Shown here: one piece after another, positions 17,812 through 29,870 of the stretch
How positions within the stretch are numbered: the stretch's first letter is position 1
Layout: each line of letters begins with the position of its first letter
Assembly: GCA_030407315.1 (NCBI GenBank)
Contig: JALQPE010002623.1
Span: 1-64,000 of the forward strand
Direction of reading: 5' to 3'
Length of the DNA stretch: 64,000 bases
Source: Asparagopsis taxiformis
Taxonomy: Eukaryota > Rhodophyta > Florideophyceae > Bonnemaisoniales > Bonnemaisoniaceae
Made by a program: the position numbers and the translations under genes
The notes under the pieces: model-generated
Database searches by the model: none
Seen by the model: the letters and a program-made list of their open reading frames with translations, nothing else
Told to the model about the DNA's origin: nothing

Positions 17812-18475
17812 TCAATCGTATTCTGAATCGCCATCCGTTTCAGATACCCGATATTGGATTTGTTTCGGCCCTCTATTGCCAACAAACGCCGAGATAGCAC
17901 TAAAAATAAACAGCATCCAAGCGAACACGACTGAAACGGTAGCAGCGCTCGGTGCGCCGTCTGCTTTTGTCGCTGTCAATGTAACCGCACCAACAAACTG
18001 GTCATCGAGAAAACAACAAACAAAAAGTTAGAAGATCTGACCAACCAAATAGCACAAGACATGAATTTGTCGCTTCTTACCCACCAGATTGTCAACCAGC
18101 TGAAAATGACCGTCTCCACATTCCCGGGAAGTTGAATACTGGAGCAATACTCCAACGAATACCATAGGATCGTGCACGTAAGCACCACAAACGCAATTGC
18201 AGCCCATGCAACCTGATCAGCAGGGAACAAAAAACAAAGCACGTCAATACGTCAATCGCATTGCACGCAGCGCACAGCATTCAAAAGACACAACGAACCG
18301 CATAGCTACATCGGCTAAGGCCGACGGTGAGATTAAACAAACATGCTTTGGCCATCTCACCATTCGCCAGTTGCACATCCTGTACGAGCTGGCTCGGGAA
18401 CACGCCAAGAATAACCGTCGTCCAAATCCATTCGACGAGGTAGAGAATCAAGCGACAACATTCCAGCAGCCCCAT
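17812..18475 (-). CDS. Spliced four-helix MARVEL-like membrane protein
   Basis: Exons were inferred by splice signals and frame. 18475-18361 begins MGLLECCRLILYLVEW and ends at a GTGAGA donor. 18212-18081 (VAWAAIAFVVLT... to LTIWW) is preceded by a long pyrimidine tract and CTGATCAG. 17997-17812 (FVGAVTLTATKADG... to SETDGDSEYD) has a GTAAGA donor and a CTAAC branch site before it. A short exon near 18314-18292 (ADVAMRFV) is needed to keep frame but is uncertain. The joined protein would be about 151 residues with four hydrophobic helices and a hydrophilic tail, the MARVEL/synaptogyrin layout. The family assignment rests on topology, so a distant relative is possible. No single frame covers the gene. 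Confidence 0.55.
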
Positions 18476-19793
18476 GACGAGCGCTGCGACGCGTGCAGAT
18501 GACGAGAGATTCGACTAGTCGAATTGGGTGACGTACAATGAAAAGCGCGCTCTACAAGACTGGCGGACGCTTACCACCGGCGCGGCGCTGTGGTGACGGT
18601 TCGGTGGAGAGTGCGCGATGTCGGGCGTTCGATGCGTCGAGGTGGCGCTGTTTGATTGACGAAATGAGTGTTGGTTGGTCGGTGAATGGGTTGCAGATGA
18701 AAATCGATACCTGTGTTTGGGAGCACGCTGTTTGAACGAATATTGAAACGGATCCAATCGGGGGTGGTGCAGAGGAGCAATGGGAATTGCTTTTGAATTT
18801 ATGTTCTGCGCCAATCATATCAGTTCAAGTACAATTCTGACGTGATAGCATTTGAATTCAAAAGATTTGCTGCTTTGATACTGATATCACCGAATCGATG
18901 TTTGTGTGCATGTTACGGCGGTTATTGTGTGTAACGGAGTTGCTTCTCTTATGACATGCGTTGTCGTCAAGGTAATACGTTTCTAATGCGGTTGTACGCG
19001 TCTTGCCGCCATAATACCAAACATCAGTGCACACTCTAGCTGGATTCATGTCAAGATCAAGACTCGGTTAATGCGCATCGTTTCGAATGTTGTCGTCATT
19101 GTGACGATTGACAGTGGCCCCATCCGCTCTTGTTTGCCTGTCCATCTCGTTATTCGTGCGTGCTTTCATGATAGAACTGCCTGTTTTTATGCCATATAGT
19201 CGTACTTTACCCCCTACGTAGTCGGTAATTTTTCTCTTCCATGATTGCTGACACCCTTATCAGTGCTTCGCTGTATGCTCTACACTGGACATTGCACACC
19301 AACTATCCATGAGATGAGTCATATGTTCATTGTTCAAACATTATTTCTCCATGCGACTCTGAGTGCTGAAGCATCCGACCTTTTATTCCACGAAATGAAT
19401 CGCAGTAGGAGCAAGCATCAATCTGATGGTACTAAAATTTAGTATTTCATGTCAGACGATAAGCGACTTGTAAACAGCAAAAAATGTATTTCGGGCAGGA
19501 ATCCAATAAACCTGACTCGGGAAAATATCGAGTATCCAAACTCTTCGTACAATGATTTCATAGCGTACCACCCACATTTGAGGTTTTGCAACATGTCATC
19601 AACAAACTTTCATACGTTGTCGTCCTGATTCCTTACACCATAACTGTTGCTGAACCAAGAAAAGAAAATATGTTGAAGTAGGTCTCTCCACGAAATCAAC
19701 TATGGTCTCCATTTAAATGGTAGCATAGGATACATCTTCCGTCTGCCGCGATATATCTGGAAAAGGAGTGCTCGTTTTCAGTTCATACGCACT
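18476..19793. other. Intergenic region, no gene recognised
   Basis: Overlapping short frames at 18515-18818 on the minus strand and 18538-18735 on the plus strand have no domain and mirror each other as shadows. Nothing else is supported. Confidence 0.35.
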
Positions 19794-20165
19794 ATGTTTC
19801 TAAGTAAGATACTCGGAAAAACTGGCACGAGAAAGCTGAGCAAGTCAAAACACAATGAGTACTTGAGAGTAAATGGGTTGAATCCCGAAAGTGGGAAGAG
19901 AATTTCACGCCCTTTGACAAGACCAGCGATGACATCGGCAGAAACAAAATCGAGTACAACAGCAATACCATCAGATAAGGAACTGAAGGCATTTTGGAAC
20001 ATCGATCGTTCAGCTGCTGCCAGCGATGTTGTCGCGTTTGAGTCTCCAAAACTACAAAAGAATAGAGAATATATTTCTTCCTCAGATGACAACACGATAT
20101 CGGACGAGAAGCATCGACAATCCGATCGAACGGAAAAGACTATGAATGATTCACTGAGCTTCTAG
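19794..20165 (+). CDS. Small hypothetical Ser/Lys-rich protein
   Basis: The 123 residues are unrecognised. The composition is protein-like (Ser, Lys, Asp, Glu and Thr rich, no Cys, one Trp) with a basic N-terminal third and an acidic, Ser-rich C-terminal third, so it is probably disordered. It lies upstream of the senescence-domain gene on the same strand, 317 bp away. The start context is weak to moderate. It could be chance, because the region is AT-rich and nothing confirms translation. Confidence 0.3.
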   Translation: MFLSKILGKTGTRKLSKSKHNEYLRVNGLNPESGKRISRPLTRPAMTSAETKSSTTAIPSDKELKAFWNIDRSAAASDVVAFESPKLQKNREYISSSDDNTISDEKHRQSDRTEKTMNDSLSF

Positions 20166-20482
20166 TACGGACATGTTATTGGTCGCCACCACGCGCAAGG
20201 TATTAAGCTAGCGGATGAACAAAGTAGATAACGTTGCAAATGTAAAGCCAATCTGGGAATCATTGCGCATGTAACATGCGTGTAGTTTCTCGAAGTGTTA
20301 ACTTACATGTTCGGATGATGCCATACACGTGTGCACAATTTGCCAATTTTCAATTATGTCATTCAATCTGCGAGGCGATACACTTCATTGCTGGCCATTG
20401 CACTTATCGCACATTATTTCAACACCATCACGTCCAACTTGTAATCCGCTCACCTCACTTCATCTAACTCGCGCTTTCCAAC

Positions 20483-21730
20483 ATGCCAAACTCCCACCAC
20501 ACGCAGCCCTCCATCTACCCCGACCCCTTTGTCCCTCCGACGACCGAGTCCTTTGACCCGCCATCGAGCGCGCCCTCTGGCGAGCATCCGACCTATGAAC
20601 TGCTCATCGAGGTGATCGGCGAGCTGAAAGAAGTGACATCACCGGCGTCAACAACAGCCGTGCCATCGACTCTGCAAGGTTCTCTTCGAATTTTCCAGGG
20701 AAAACACATTGTGGAAACGCCACAACCTGAGGATAAACCGCCAACCTACCACGCATTTCTGTCCATTCAAACCGTGAACATCCCGCTTCTTTCCACGCAC
20801 ATTGCATCGCGTCTAAATTTCTACCCGTACCGCACGTTCCAGCTCTCCATACCCGACCATGTCTTCCACATCACCCTCAGCGAACGCGTAGAGCCGGAGC
20901 TATTCGACGGCTTTGAGCGCATTCTCAAGTGGTTCTGCAAATGGCAATCGTCCGACAATCGCCCCGAAGGCGCCGAGCCACAGGTGGATGCATCCGAGTT
21001 TTCCACGACTGAGCGTGCCATATACAAAGCCGGCGAGTCTGGTGTGCGACTTGTGGAACGAATCGGATCGGCGATTAACGACGGGCTGACCAAACACATG
21101 TCCAAACGCGTGGAAAATGCGCGGAATACGCAGCCGAGAAACGTAAAAATTGGCGGTAATGTAACGTCTAAGACCCTGTCTGGCACCCGAACCGTGGTGC
21201 ATAAAGGCGCTGCAATAGCAGCGGCCGCTTCGGATAAAATCTCCGAAGCTGTCGGAAAGGGTATTGCAAACAATTCAATTTCCAGAGACTTGCGCGAAGC
21301 GCCGCGAGGTAGCACGAAGAGACAGTTTTATGACCATCTCATCGCCGGTTTAATGACCATTGGGAAGGTGTATGTCGAGGCCGACAAACAGGGAAGGTCG
21401 ATCATTCAGAACGTCAGTAGCAGTGCCGCCGAATTGACAGGCGCCAAATACGGCCCCGAGGCCGAGGATGCTACCAGAAAGCTTGGAAGCATTACATTGA
21501 ACGGGTACAGAATCATGCGATTCCCGCAGAAACTTGGTGCGACCTCGTTGCTCAAGGGCGCTATGAAGGCCAAATATGGCGAACAATATGTTGCCGCTGA
21601 AATGGACCTTTCGCAGGACTATATTAATACAGACACGAACGATTCTGCCGGGCACGGGTATGGACGACCGTATGTTGCCAATTCGCATGGTGCTGATAGA
21701 TCGAATGATGCCACAAATCCGACGCAATGA
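20483..21730 (+). CDS. Senescence/spartin-domain protein
   Basis: The protein has 415 residues. A Pro/Ser-rich start (about 35 residues) leads to a conserved plant-type region at about 40-160 (LIEVIGELKEV, LRIFQGKHIVE, FHITLSERVE). The senescence/spartin domain follows at about 185-385, with GVRLVERIGSAINDGLTKHM, then Ala/Gly-rich amphipathic segments (KGAAIAAAASDKISEAVGKG) and a second block (IGKVYVEADKQGRSIIQN). Proteins of this family associate with lipid droplets, plastids or endosomes in animals and plants. The repeated amphipathic helices fit membrane or lipid-droplet binding. No introns are apparent. Confidence 0.82.
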   Translation: MPNSHHTQPSIYPDPFVPPTTESFDPPSSAPSGEHPTYELLIEVIGELKEVTSPASTTAVPSTLQGSLRIFQGKHIVETPQPEDKPPTYHAFLSIQTVNIPLLSTHIASRLNFYPYRTFQLSIPDHVFHITLSERVEPELFDGFERILKWFCKWQSSDNRPEGAEPQVDASEFSTTERAIYKAGESGVRLVERIGSAINDGLTKHMSKRVENARNTQPRNVKIGGNVTSKTLSGTRTVVHKGAAIAAAASDKISEAVGKGIANNSISRDLREAPRGSTKRQFYDHLIAGLMTIGKVYVEADKQGRSIIQNVSSSAAELTGAKYGPEAEDATRKLGSITLNGYRIMRFPQKLGATSLLKGAMKAKYGEQYVAAEMDLSQDYINTDTNDSAGHGYGRPYVANSHGADRSNDATNPTQ

Positions 21731-22494
21731 TTTTGAATTCATGAATGAGCGTGTACCATTCGCATGTATATGAAGCTCTCTCGTCTGGAGTGATGAACGT
21801 AGTGTGACTAGCTTTAACCGTCCAATTTTTTTAGACTGCTCTGGACTCTTACGACGCCCTAATGTTATATATTTTTATGTCAATCGACCACAACCAATAA
21901 AGGGTTACCGCTAGCAGCATTTGTAGTTTCACTTTTGACATTGCGGACGACAATTCAATCTTAGGATGCAATCCGTTGCAGAACAGTTGGGAATTCCGGT
22001 ATTCATACACAATAAAGCGATGATTCGCTTCGGCATTATCATGCTGACGCATAGTTTCAAACCGACGTTTCAGCTCGTGCTGCTTATCCCCTTCATCTCC
22101 GCTTTCATTACAGTTCTCATGCTCACTGAAGTTCTGGAAACAGTAATGTACCATCGTGAAGCATAGCATGGTGCCAACCAATAATGAGTTATTGTGCTAC
22201 TGTAGGCAACACACGAGTGTGTTCACTTGCCCGAACAACAAACTGACTCATATCTAAGACCTTACTCCAGCGCTGCTAGTTTTCTTGACGCTTCCACACA
22301 AATCGTATATTCAGCTTTTCATTTAAAGCTAGCAGGGCAAATCTCTGTGTTTTGTCCTACACTAACCCAAAACACAAGTCAGAAGTAATTCCGTCATTAT
22401 ATGTATATCTAGCGACCAGAATCTCTCCGATATGTTTTACCATTCAGTTCAGTCACAGCGCACAAAGCATCCTTAGCGACAACTCTATTCAGCC
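21731..22494. other. Intergenic region
   Basis: This lies between two converging genes. Only short frames without motifs are present. Confidence 0.4.
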
Positions 22495-23476
22495 TTAAGG
22501 TCTAGTATTAGTAGCTCCGAACGCGTTGGGAGAAATTCTGTTCATTTTGTTGTGAACGGGGCATATGCAATTGCATGTGCATTCGCCCGAATTGCGCGCC
22601 GTTTGCATGTTCCCTCGAGGTAGTTGTTGTCCAAGTGAAATGTTTCCCTCTTTTTCAGCTTCTCGTAGAGCGACTTTTTCGTGCCATTTGATATGCCAGT
22701 GGAGACTGGAAGACCACATAAACTCTCTTTCACATAAGTTGCACGCAAATGGATATGTCTTCGTATGAATTCGAAGATGGACTAGACACAGTTGTTGGAC
22801 ATCAGAATTGTTAGATATCGGCAATATCATTCCCACTTATGATGATTCAATTTGACATACCTTTCAGATTAGAATTTCTTGAGAACGTCTTCTCGCAAAA
22901 TTCATATGGGCAGGGTATAACTTTCTGTTTCAGCGGTGCAGTTGACGCCGAATTCTCCAAGCGAGACTCTCTTCCACTCCTCCCAAGCACTGATTTCCGT
23001 GCTCGTTGAGTGCCAAAAGAACTGGACATATTTATCCGATCTACAAAATCCACCTTTGGTTCCGTGGCCGTATTTGAGGACGCGTTTGGCATTGTCTGGG
23101 GATGAATTCCAAAGCGATTCGTGATATCGTTCCTCTGGTGGGACGAATCGGTAATCAACTTGGATCCCAAGAGGAAATCACTCATTCTCGGTAGTTCTCC
23201 TTGCACTGCGGCGGGCGAAAGCGGAGTGGGTTTGGCAGAAATAAGTGAGCTTATGGGCACCTTGCTCGGGCAATATGTCTCTGCTGGTGTGCTCTCCATT
23301 CCTGACATGGTTTGAGGCAATTGCCCAATCATTTGTCCAAAGTCGGAAGAAGCGTGCAAATGGCGTAGCGATCCGAGGGAAGACGGTTTGCGAGGCCGTT
23401 TCGTCAGCCGGTCGCACACGACTGGGAAATATGTCGGGGTCATATCTTTGCGAGTTGACGGAAGTTGAGAACTCAT
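22495..23476 (-). CDS. Spliced C2H2 zinc-finger protein (two fingers)
   Basis: Exon 1 (23476-22861) and exon 2 (22781-22495) join across a 79-bp intron (GTATGT donor, CTAAC branch, TGTGTCTAG acceptor). The join falls inside finger 1 and restores it: CPYEFCEKTFSRNSNLKVHL then RIH (CX4CX12HX3H), followed by a TGEKP-like linker (TKTYPFA) and finger 2, CNLCEREFMWSSSLHWHIKW then H. The summed exon length (903 nt) is divisible by three and encodes about 300 residues. The long N-terminus is Ser/Pro/Thr-rich and probably disordered. It is probably a DNA-binding regulator. The start could also be at 23617. Confidence 0.8.
22782..22860 (-). other. Intron of the C2H2 gene
   Basis: GTATGT at the donor, TATCTAAC about 35 nt before the acceptor and CTAG at the end. 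Its removal completes the first zinc finger, which is strong support. Confidence 0.85.
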
Positions 23477-25007
23477 CGAGCATGGGGGTAGGCAGACAAT
23501 ACGACGCGGGAAGTGGAAATGTGGCGAATGATGAGGAATAGGTGTGCAATTTTGTTTGCTCGCCACACAGGTTGTGAAGGTACGGGTGTAGAGCAGCGTG
23601 AAGGAAGTGGATTGCACAACTTAAGAAGGCGCGCAGGCACTGGTGGAGACAGAATATTCCCTTCCTTTTGTGTACTGCAGGACTGCGAGTGCGGACCTGA
23701 CCTGGGAAGACTACTCTGTGGTTACTGACATGATTGAGTGCTGTTTAAACCAAGCTGTCGACAGAAGCAGCACAAGCTGTTTACAATATTTGTAAGTAGA
23801 GTATGGCATGATGAGAATGGTTATGCGTATGTCATCGGGCGGCACCATCTGCGTTGCTTCATTTGAAGGCCGGCCGTGTTGTGCTCAACTCAGCTTGGCT
23901 CTTCTGACAGCACACTGCTGCTCTCGCGACTTATACACCTCGACACGCTTATGCACTTAGCGAAAGAGATGGAGAGAAAAGCTGCGATTACGTTTGGTAG
24001 ATAGAAATAGAGGAACGTGGAGCACTAGATGCGGTATTGAAGTAATTGAATGTGTAGAACTGTGTGGATGGAATATAGCATTGAACAGCAGTGCTTCAAT
24101 TAGGTAGCGGATCACATCATGATGGTATCGGATGAGTTAGGAAAGTCCCAAAATAGATAGTGTACGCGTTGAGTTCAGTGCAGCCTTGCTTACGAAACCT
24201 GAATATGAGGCACGCAAGTACTGGAATTGTACGGGCGGAGCAGACTCGGCTGGACATGTGGACTGTCGATCAATATATCAATCACGATGGAGCAGCGTGT
24301 GCCTTTTTCGGCCAGTCCATGTCCGTTGGAAAAGCGGAGCGGCGCTAACATGCGAATCAAATGGCGTTACTCGACCGTGGACGTCCGCACTGCTTGGCAT
24401 CTGCCCGATGTGGCTGCATTCCACCAGTTACACCATATCAACTTGCTTCGCGCATCGCAAGACCAAGTGATTCCATCGGTGGATTGGGTCGTATCGTTGG
24501 TGGCGCTATCGAATTGACTGCTTGGAACGTCTGCTCAGTCCACCGCCGATATTGGCGGCAAATCAATTTAAAGTTTTGAATAAATGACCGTCTCGAAGAG
24601 GTAGTAATTCCAGGCAAAGCGGCCGTCGCTGGAACGGCCTCTCGATACCACCGCCTGAGCTGCATATCGAATATTGTAGGTAACGTTACTGCGTGCAACT
24701 CGAGCGCAGATCCCAGTACCCTGTCAAGTATAAACAACCTTTAAACTGAGCTATTTAAAGTGATCAACCCATACCTTGCTACCCAATGTGCGCGCTATAT
24801 CAACCACTTTTGATTCTCACTTTGCTTTCAAAGTGACCTTGACCTTCAACAATAGATTGGGGTACATACTTGCATCAATGAACCCCCCAACCAAGAGCAA
24901 CGCACTTCCCCATATCAAAACCAATCCATGCTGTCTCATTCCTCTGTGCAGCATCTAAATCCCGCACAATGTGAAAAAGAGCAAAGCTTCCACGTCTGCA
25001 CAGATAT
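23477..25007. other. Gene-poor region
   Basis: The region holds many short frames on both strands, none with a recognisable domain or consistent start. No tRNA, CRISPR or transposon ends were found by eye. Upstream regulatory DNA of the zinc-finger gene is expected near 23.5-24 kb. Confidence 0.35.
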
Positions 25008-25744
25008 TTGCGCCTACTCCTCATAATAGCTGCATGCTCCCAATTGCCGGGAAGGGATGTATTGTTGCGATCACACAACGTCATATCGAGTTTACACGAA
25101 ACCCAAAATGATTATAATGAGACGACGACGCTAGCCGAAGCATGTATGTGCCGAATGACCACGTCCGTCTATTTTCTCTGGACGTATCTTGAGTGGCAGC
25201 GGCAAAAATGTGAATGGTTGAAACAAAAGGACTGCATACATGGGTGTGCAACGCTTATTGAGAGATGATGAAAGCATGAAATAAGAAACCTCGAGAGGCT
25301 TCGTAATCTACGCGATATCATGAAAAATTCAACTATTGCCTCTATTGCGGCACTTGTATCTTCGGAGAGCAACCAACATCACAATGTTTTGCATAGTTTC
25401 GTGTCCAAATTTGGTTCATCTTTCGAGACACGCTACATTGCTTATGGTGAATATGAGAACAACTGGGTGTCCATTCTTACGCAACTCGCATATTCTCAGC
25501 GAACATCGACAACTTGGACTCTGAAGAAACAAGCGTTTGCTTTCCATCGATTAATCAGAATCTCAGCCACGGAATATTCTGTGATATCAAGCATTCGGTG
25601 TTGTTTTTGAGAGGGATATGTGTTTCCTCCAGAGCTTCGTTCTGTGGACTTGCAACCCCTATTGATGATCGCGCCAATGCCCTTGCTATAATTTGCAACC
25701 ATTTCTCAGACGCTACTTGGAATGATACTTTCATCATACTTTGA
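25008..25744 (+). pseudogene. Coding-like but frame-broken stretch
   Basis: Plus-strand segments at 25008-25268, 25320-25610 and 25514-25744 have protein-like composition (for example CIHGCATLIE and GLATPIDDRANALAII) but lie in different frames with stops between. It could be an intron-containing gene I could not resolve, a decayed gene or chance. There is no domain match. Confidence 0.2.
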
Positions 25745-28075
25745 ATACCCGTACCGCTTAGTGTGAACATTTTCTACGTCCCATAATCTACACGCTCCAA
25801 CAAGGAAAGATGCCATACCTAATGGTTTCACACACGCGATATGCAGCTACAATGCTGCGCTTGGTAAAATTGAGAGAAATTGGGTAGCTGAACTACTAGG
25901 AGTGGAAAAGTGTCAGGCTGAAGAAACTGATTTAGACACGCAGCAGACGAAAAACCAGCGAGAGTCGATGCAGTTTCGACATTGCGTCACGTTTGTCCAC
26001 AGCATGAAAACATTGATGATGATGACAGAGATACCATGTACAGGCATGTACGATACTTTTTTCAATCCAGGTGCGACTTTGATGATAGTAGAGACGGGCA
26101 GATCGAAATGAACTGGATACAAAAGTAATCAACGTCTGTCAACAAGAAAAGCTGCAGTGTGCAGCCGGCATCGAGTGATCAAGGTGCTTGAAATAGCATT
26201 TTGCACTGCATGAAACAGCTAAGCATGGTTTGAGATGACTTGAGGGGCGCTTCCATGGTTTGGCCGAATCAGTTTCGATACCGTTTGCGGCGTCGATGTC
26301 CGTCGTCAAAGTGATGTGATCAGCTGCTGCCTAGTGTTGTATTACATAGTAGGCTTACGTGTAGCGAGCTGGATTTGGATTTTGGTTTGCAACGTGACTG
26401 TCACTCTTTGGCAGTATTTTCAAGCACATATGAGGGTGCTGAGACGTTGTTGGTGCTCTGCTCGTTACGCGTGCACTTGACTTTCAGGAGACCAATCAAT
26501 TGAGCTCCCAATGTTGATGCACCCAGTTTATACAGATGCAGCCGTGTAATGATGTCATATTATTTATGGCATATCTCTGGAAACGTCTTGATGTTGCATA
26601 CATACGAGTAGAGTGGTACGAATGTTTGTCTTGATGCTTACCAGGAGAACGCAGTGTACGTGGCCAACTTTGAGGCGACCAAGTGGTACCGTACGGGTAC
26701 CTAGGTACCCCCTTAGCAGCAGCAATAGGGCGTGGTATCTAATGTTCACATGTCACTGTAGGTAAAGTATCGAGTAGGTAGGTAGAGAAAGGCTATTTGA
26801 AACATGACGGCAAGCAGTATCAGAGGTTAGCTATATCTACTTTAATAACAATGCCAGATGCACATGTCCAGAATGGCACTAGTTCCCCGGCACTTGCTGA
26901 GAACTATTACGATGCACTACACTACTGTAGCAGAAATCTATATTAGTCGCCGAGTCCTGGCTAATGATAGGCGGAAAGAATGACAAACAGGTGCACAGAC
27001 TGGCGCTGAGAGAGGATGTTTGCTATAATTACTGCGCTGATCCAGGTTTGGGCGATGGTCGGCGCCATTTTCGATACTTTGGTACCAACATATTTGACAA
27101 TATCGATTGCTGCACTTGACGATACTCATTTAAATATGGGGTGTTAATAGCAAGATCTGGGCGGGCAGAAAATATGAGTTGTTGGCGTGAGGACGATTTG
27201 TTTAAAGGATTGCACAATATAAACGGCGGGCAAAGTCAGTATACAGTGCGTCTAACAGATAGTTTAGCGCAAGGCGAGAAATGCAAGCACTATCGATATA
27301 CGGTAGGTTGCTGTTTCCAGCTTGCGGAGGCGACGGGCGATTGAAATCAAGATAGATGGATTTGAACTGGCAGCTATGTTGTGTGTTTGGCAAGTTGTGC
27401 CAAGCGTTGTGCAAGCTGGTCGAATTGTAGCGAGATGATGACATATGAGGGCGAATGATTTATTGTTGCACATCATATTCGATGTGCCCCAATGACGTCA
27501 TCCCAAGTGGTGTCAAATATTGCACTCACAGTCTCAACTTGGGGAACGCAAATCAAGTTGCGGGAATTGCAAAGCGTCTACGATCGATGGAAGGGTACGC
27601 TCATGGTGATGCACTTGCGCCAAACGCCTAGAATGTGATCAAGATTAGGTTTCAACACAGTCGATGCAGCGTTGGTAGAGTCAATAAAGTATTGTATATA
27701 TCTTCAAACTAAGAGTAGCTATCATCTAATCACGCTCGATACTGCGATGAGGCAACAGAGAGCAGCCTGGTGGGCAGCGACAAAAGTTGAAGAATGCGAT
27801 AGTCACTGCGTCTCTGTTTGACGCTCTTGTCTACTTTACATGCTTATCACGCGGCGATGATGTATGCAGCACTTGAAACGTCCAATGCTCACCAGAGTAC
27901 AATAATCAATGCGTCAACAAGCTACAATACATACAGCACAACAGCAGCAAGCAAGCCATTGGCGCAGCAGCGATGGGACGAAAAACGAGCGGCGGCAACC
28001 ATCCAAACGTGACGGGCGAGCGGTCAGTTGGGCGTGGCGGCATATCAGGTATGGAGCGATACAACGGATAACAAT
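25745..28075. other. Gene-poor region
   Basis: No supported gene. Frames are below 100 codons, overlapping and without motifs. No convincing RNA gene was found. Confidence 0.35.
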
Positions 28076-28861
28076 CTAGCTTCGAATAATTGGAATGATT
28101 TCCACATAGCCTTCCACGCCACTTCCGGCGGCCATCAAGCGGAGGACGCCCTCTGCGGCGAGCACGTTTGCCACCATGACGAGCACAGCGATCATAAAGT
28201 TGTGGTCAAAGGTGGCGGGCATTGGACAGGATGGTGGCCAAGGATCGGCGGCGGACTCTTGCTTGCACAATGGCTCGAGACGAGCCCAGAGGATGCCGAA
28301 AGCGGCGGTGAGAGCGAGCCCGGCGAGGAGGATGAATGCGCCGTTACGGCCCTTCAATTGGCGCAGCATGCGAATCGTGGCGGCGGCGGCGAGCACGAGA
28401 ATGGCGCCGGCAATGGCGCCGAGCAGCTCGCGACGCAGGGCGACGTTGATGTAGGGTATGTCGGGGGCGGCGACGAGTCGGGCGGAGAGCACAAATGTGG
28501 AGAGGAGGAGCACGACGACGCAGGCGACAAAGGTGGTGGCCTGGAGACAGGCATTGTTTGGCTCGGGAACGGCGACGGCGGTAGCGGCGGGAACGCAGAG
28601 GGAAACGGCGATGAGGATGGAGACCACGGCGAGAATGGCGAGATAGAGGGATAAGTAGCCTTCGTAAAACTGCTCGGCGAGAACGAGGAAGAGCGAAGCG
28701 AGCGCTTGGAAGAGGAAGACCATGCCAAAGTAGCGCGCGACACCGGAATGAGTGCCTGGTTCGACGCTCTTGGTCTGCATGATCACGGCGAAAAACAACA
28801 TGCTCTCCAGGAAGACCATGTAGAGGGCGACATGGAAGGCGGGGGTGAGATCGACGGCCAT
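28076..28861 (-). CDS. Seven-helix membrane protein, unknown function
   Basis: The protein has 261 residues from the ATG at 28861 (MAVDLTPAFHV); the ATG at 28933 would add a Leu/Pro-rich stretch of low complexity. Seven hydrophobic segments lie near residues 8-26, 42-62, 67-88, 98-118, 138-158, 168-188 and 215-235. A loop with two Cys (LCKQESAADPWPPSC) between helices 6 and 7 could be disulfide-linked. I do not recognise the family. Gly-rich frames on the opposite strand are shadows of this GC-rich gene. Confidence 0.65.
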   Translation of the reverse strand: MAVDLTPAFHVALYMVFLESMLFFAVIMQTKSVEPGTHSGVARYFGMVFLFQALASLFLVLAEQFYEGYLSLYLAILAVVSILIAVSLCVPAATAVAVPEPNNACLQATTFVACVVVLLLSTFVLSARLVAAPDIPYINVALRRELLGAIAGAILVLAAAATIRMLRQLKGRNGAFILLAGLALTAAFGILWARLEPLCKQESAADPWPPSCPMPATFDHNFMIAVLVMVANVLAAEGVLRLMAAGSGVEGYVEIIPIIRS

Positions 28862-28994
28862 GGGGGGAGGGGGAGGGAGAAGGAGTGCGCGCGCTAGTTG
28901 GGAGAGAGGCAACGGTGTGGCGGAGATGGGCACATTGCGGGAATGATATCATCGAGTTGGAGATGAATACAGTAGAGTAAAAATTTACATCAAT

Positions 28995-29870
28995 TTACAT
29001 TTGATTGTCGCTCTCCTCCTCCATACTTTGACTCCAATACACATAATCTCTCCACGACTCGTGCAGATACTGCGGCGGGAACGCCCTCGCGTTGGTCTGC
29101 AACTGGTGGTTACTCGGCTCGAACGGCATGCGCTTGAGCTGCATGTCGTTGATATCGGCGAGCAAGCGTCTACCCTTGCGGTGGTTACACCGAATACACG
29201 CGGTGACGACGTTACGCCAATTGGTCTTGCCGCCGCGACAACGCGGCAGCACATGATCGAAAGTGAGCTCCTGCGTCGGGAAGCGCTGGCCGCAATACTG
29301 GCACGAAAACTTGTCGCGCAGGAACACATTGAAGCGCGAAAACGCCGGCGTCTTAACCGCCATCGGCTGGTAGCGCTTGAGCGAAATGACGCTTGGCAGC
29401 GGGAAAATCATTCCGGGACTACGAACGCCGACGTCGTACGTGGCGACAACGGTGACGCGTTCCAAAAAGACCGCCTTGACAACCTCCTGCCACGGCCACA
29501 AGCTCAGCGGCATGTAGCTCAGCGGCGAGAAATCGGCGTTCAAAACCAGCGCCGGACAGCTCTCCGGACGCAAATCATTGCTATGCTTAAATACACGCTC
29601 GCCTAAATCGCGACAAGCGCCCGCGTCATCGCCGCTACCCGGCTGCACACGCTCCCATTTGTTGTTGTACGAAAGATTGTTGCGTCCGCGCGGCGCCGGA
29701 CGCGGGTAGCTACGCGCACGCTTCTGCGATGCACGCGCGCTTTTCGCCGCGCGTGCCGCAGACTTTGGCTTCTTTGCGCTCATCCGTACCAGACACGGCG
29801 CCGTGCCGAACGCCACGCCCGCCGGCGCGAGCCGCGTCTGCGTCGGGAGAACGAGGCCGCATATTTTCAT
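28995..29870 (-). CDS. HNH-domain protein, probably plastid-targeted
   Basis: The protein has 291 residues from the ATG at 29870. The first 65 are rich in Ala, Arg, Lys and Ser with few acidic residues, as in a plastid transit peptide. The conserved core matches the cyanobacterial/plant HNH family. It has CPALVLNADFSPLSYMPLSL, WPWQEVVKAVFLERVTVV, RSPGMIFPLPSVISLKRY and FSRFNVFLRDKFSCQYCG, then ELTFDHVLPRCRGGKTNWRN with VVTACIRCNHRKG. Zinc Cys pairs (CX2C twice) and the catalytic His in FDHV are present. The family is nuclease-like but its cellular role is not established. It shares a 326-bp intergenic region with the divergent ABC1 kinase gene. Confidence 0.82.
   Translation of the reverse strand: MKICGLVLPTQTRLAPAGVAFGTAPCLVRMSAKKPKSAARAAKSARASQKRARSYPRPAPRGRNNLSYNNKWERVQPGSGDDAGACRDLGERVFKHSNDLRPESCPALVLNADFSPLSYMPLSLWPWQEVVKAVFLERVTVVATYDVGVRSPGMIFPLPSVISLKRYQPMAVKTPAFSRFNVFLRDKFSCQYCGQRFPTQELTFDHVLPRCRGGKTNWRNVVTACIRCNHRKGRRLLADINDMQLKRMPFEPSNHQLQTNARAFPPQYLHESWRDYVYWSQSMEEESDNQM

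Noticed and set aside
28028..28654. 208-codon Gly-rich plus-strand frame
   Set aside because: It mirrors the GC-rich seven-helix membrane protein on the minus strand, and its composition is that of a shadow frame.
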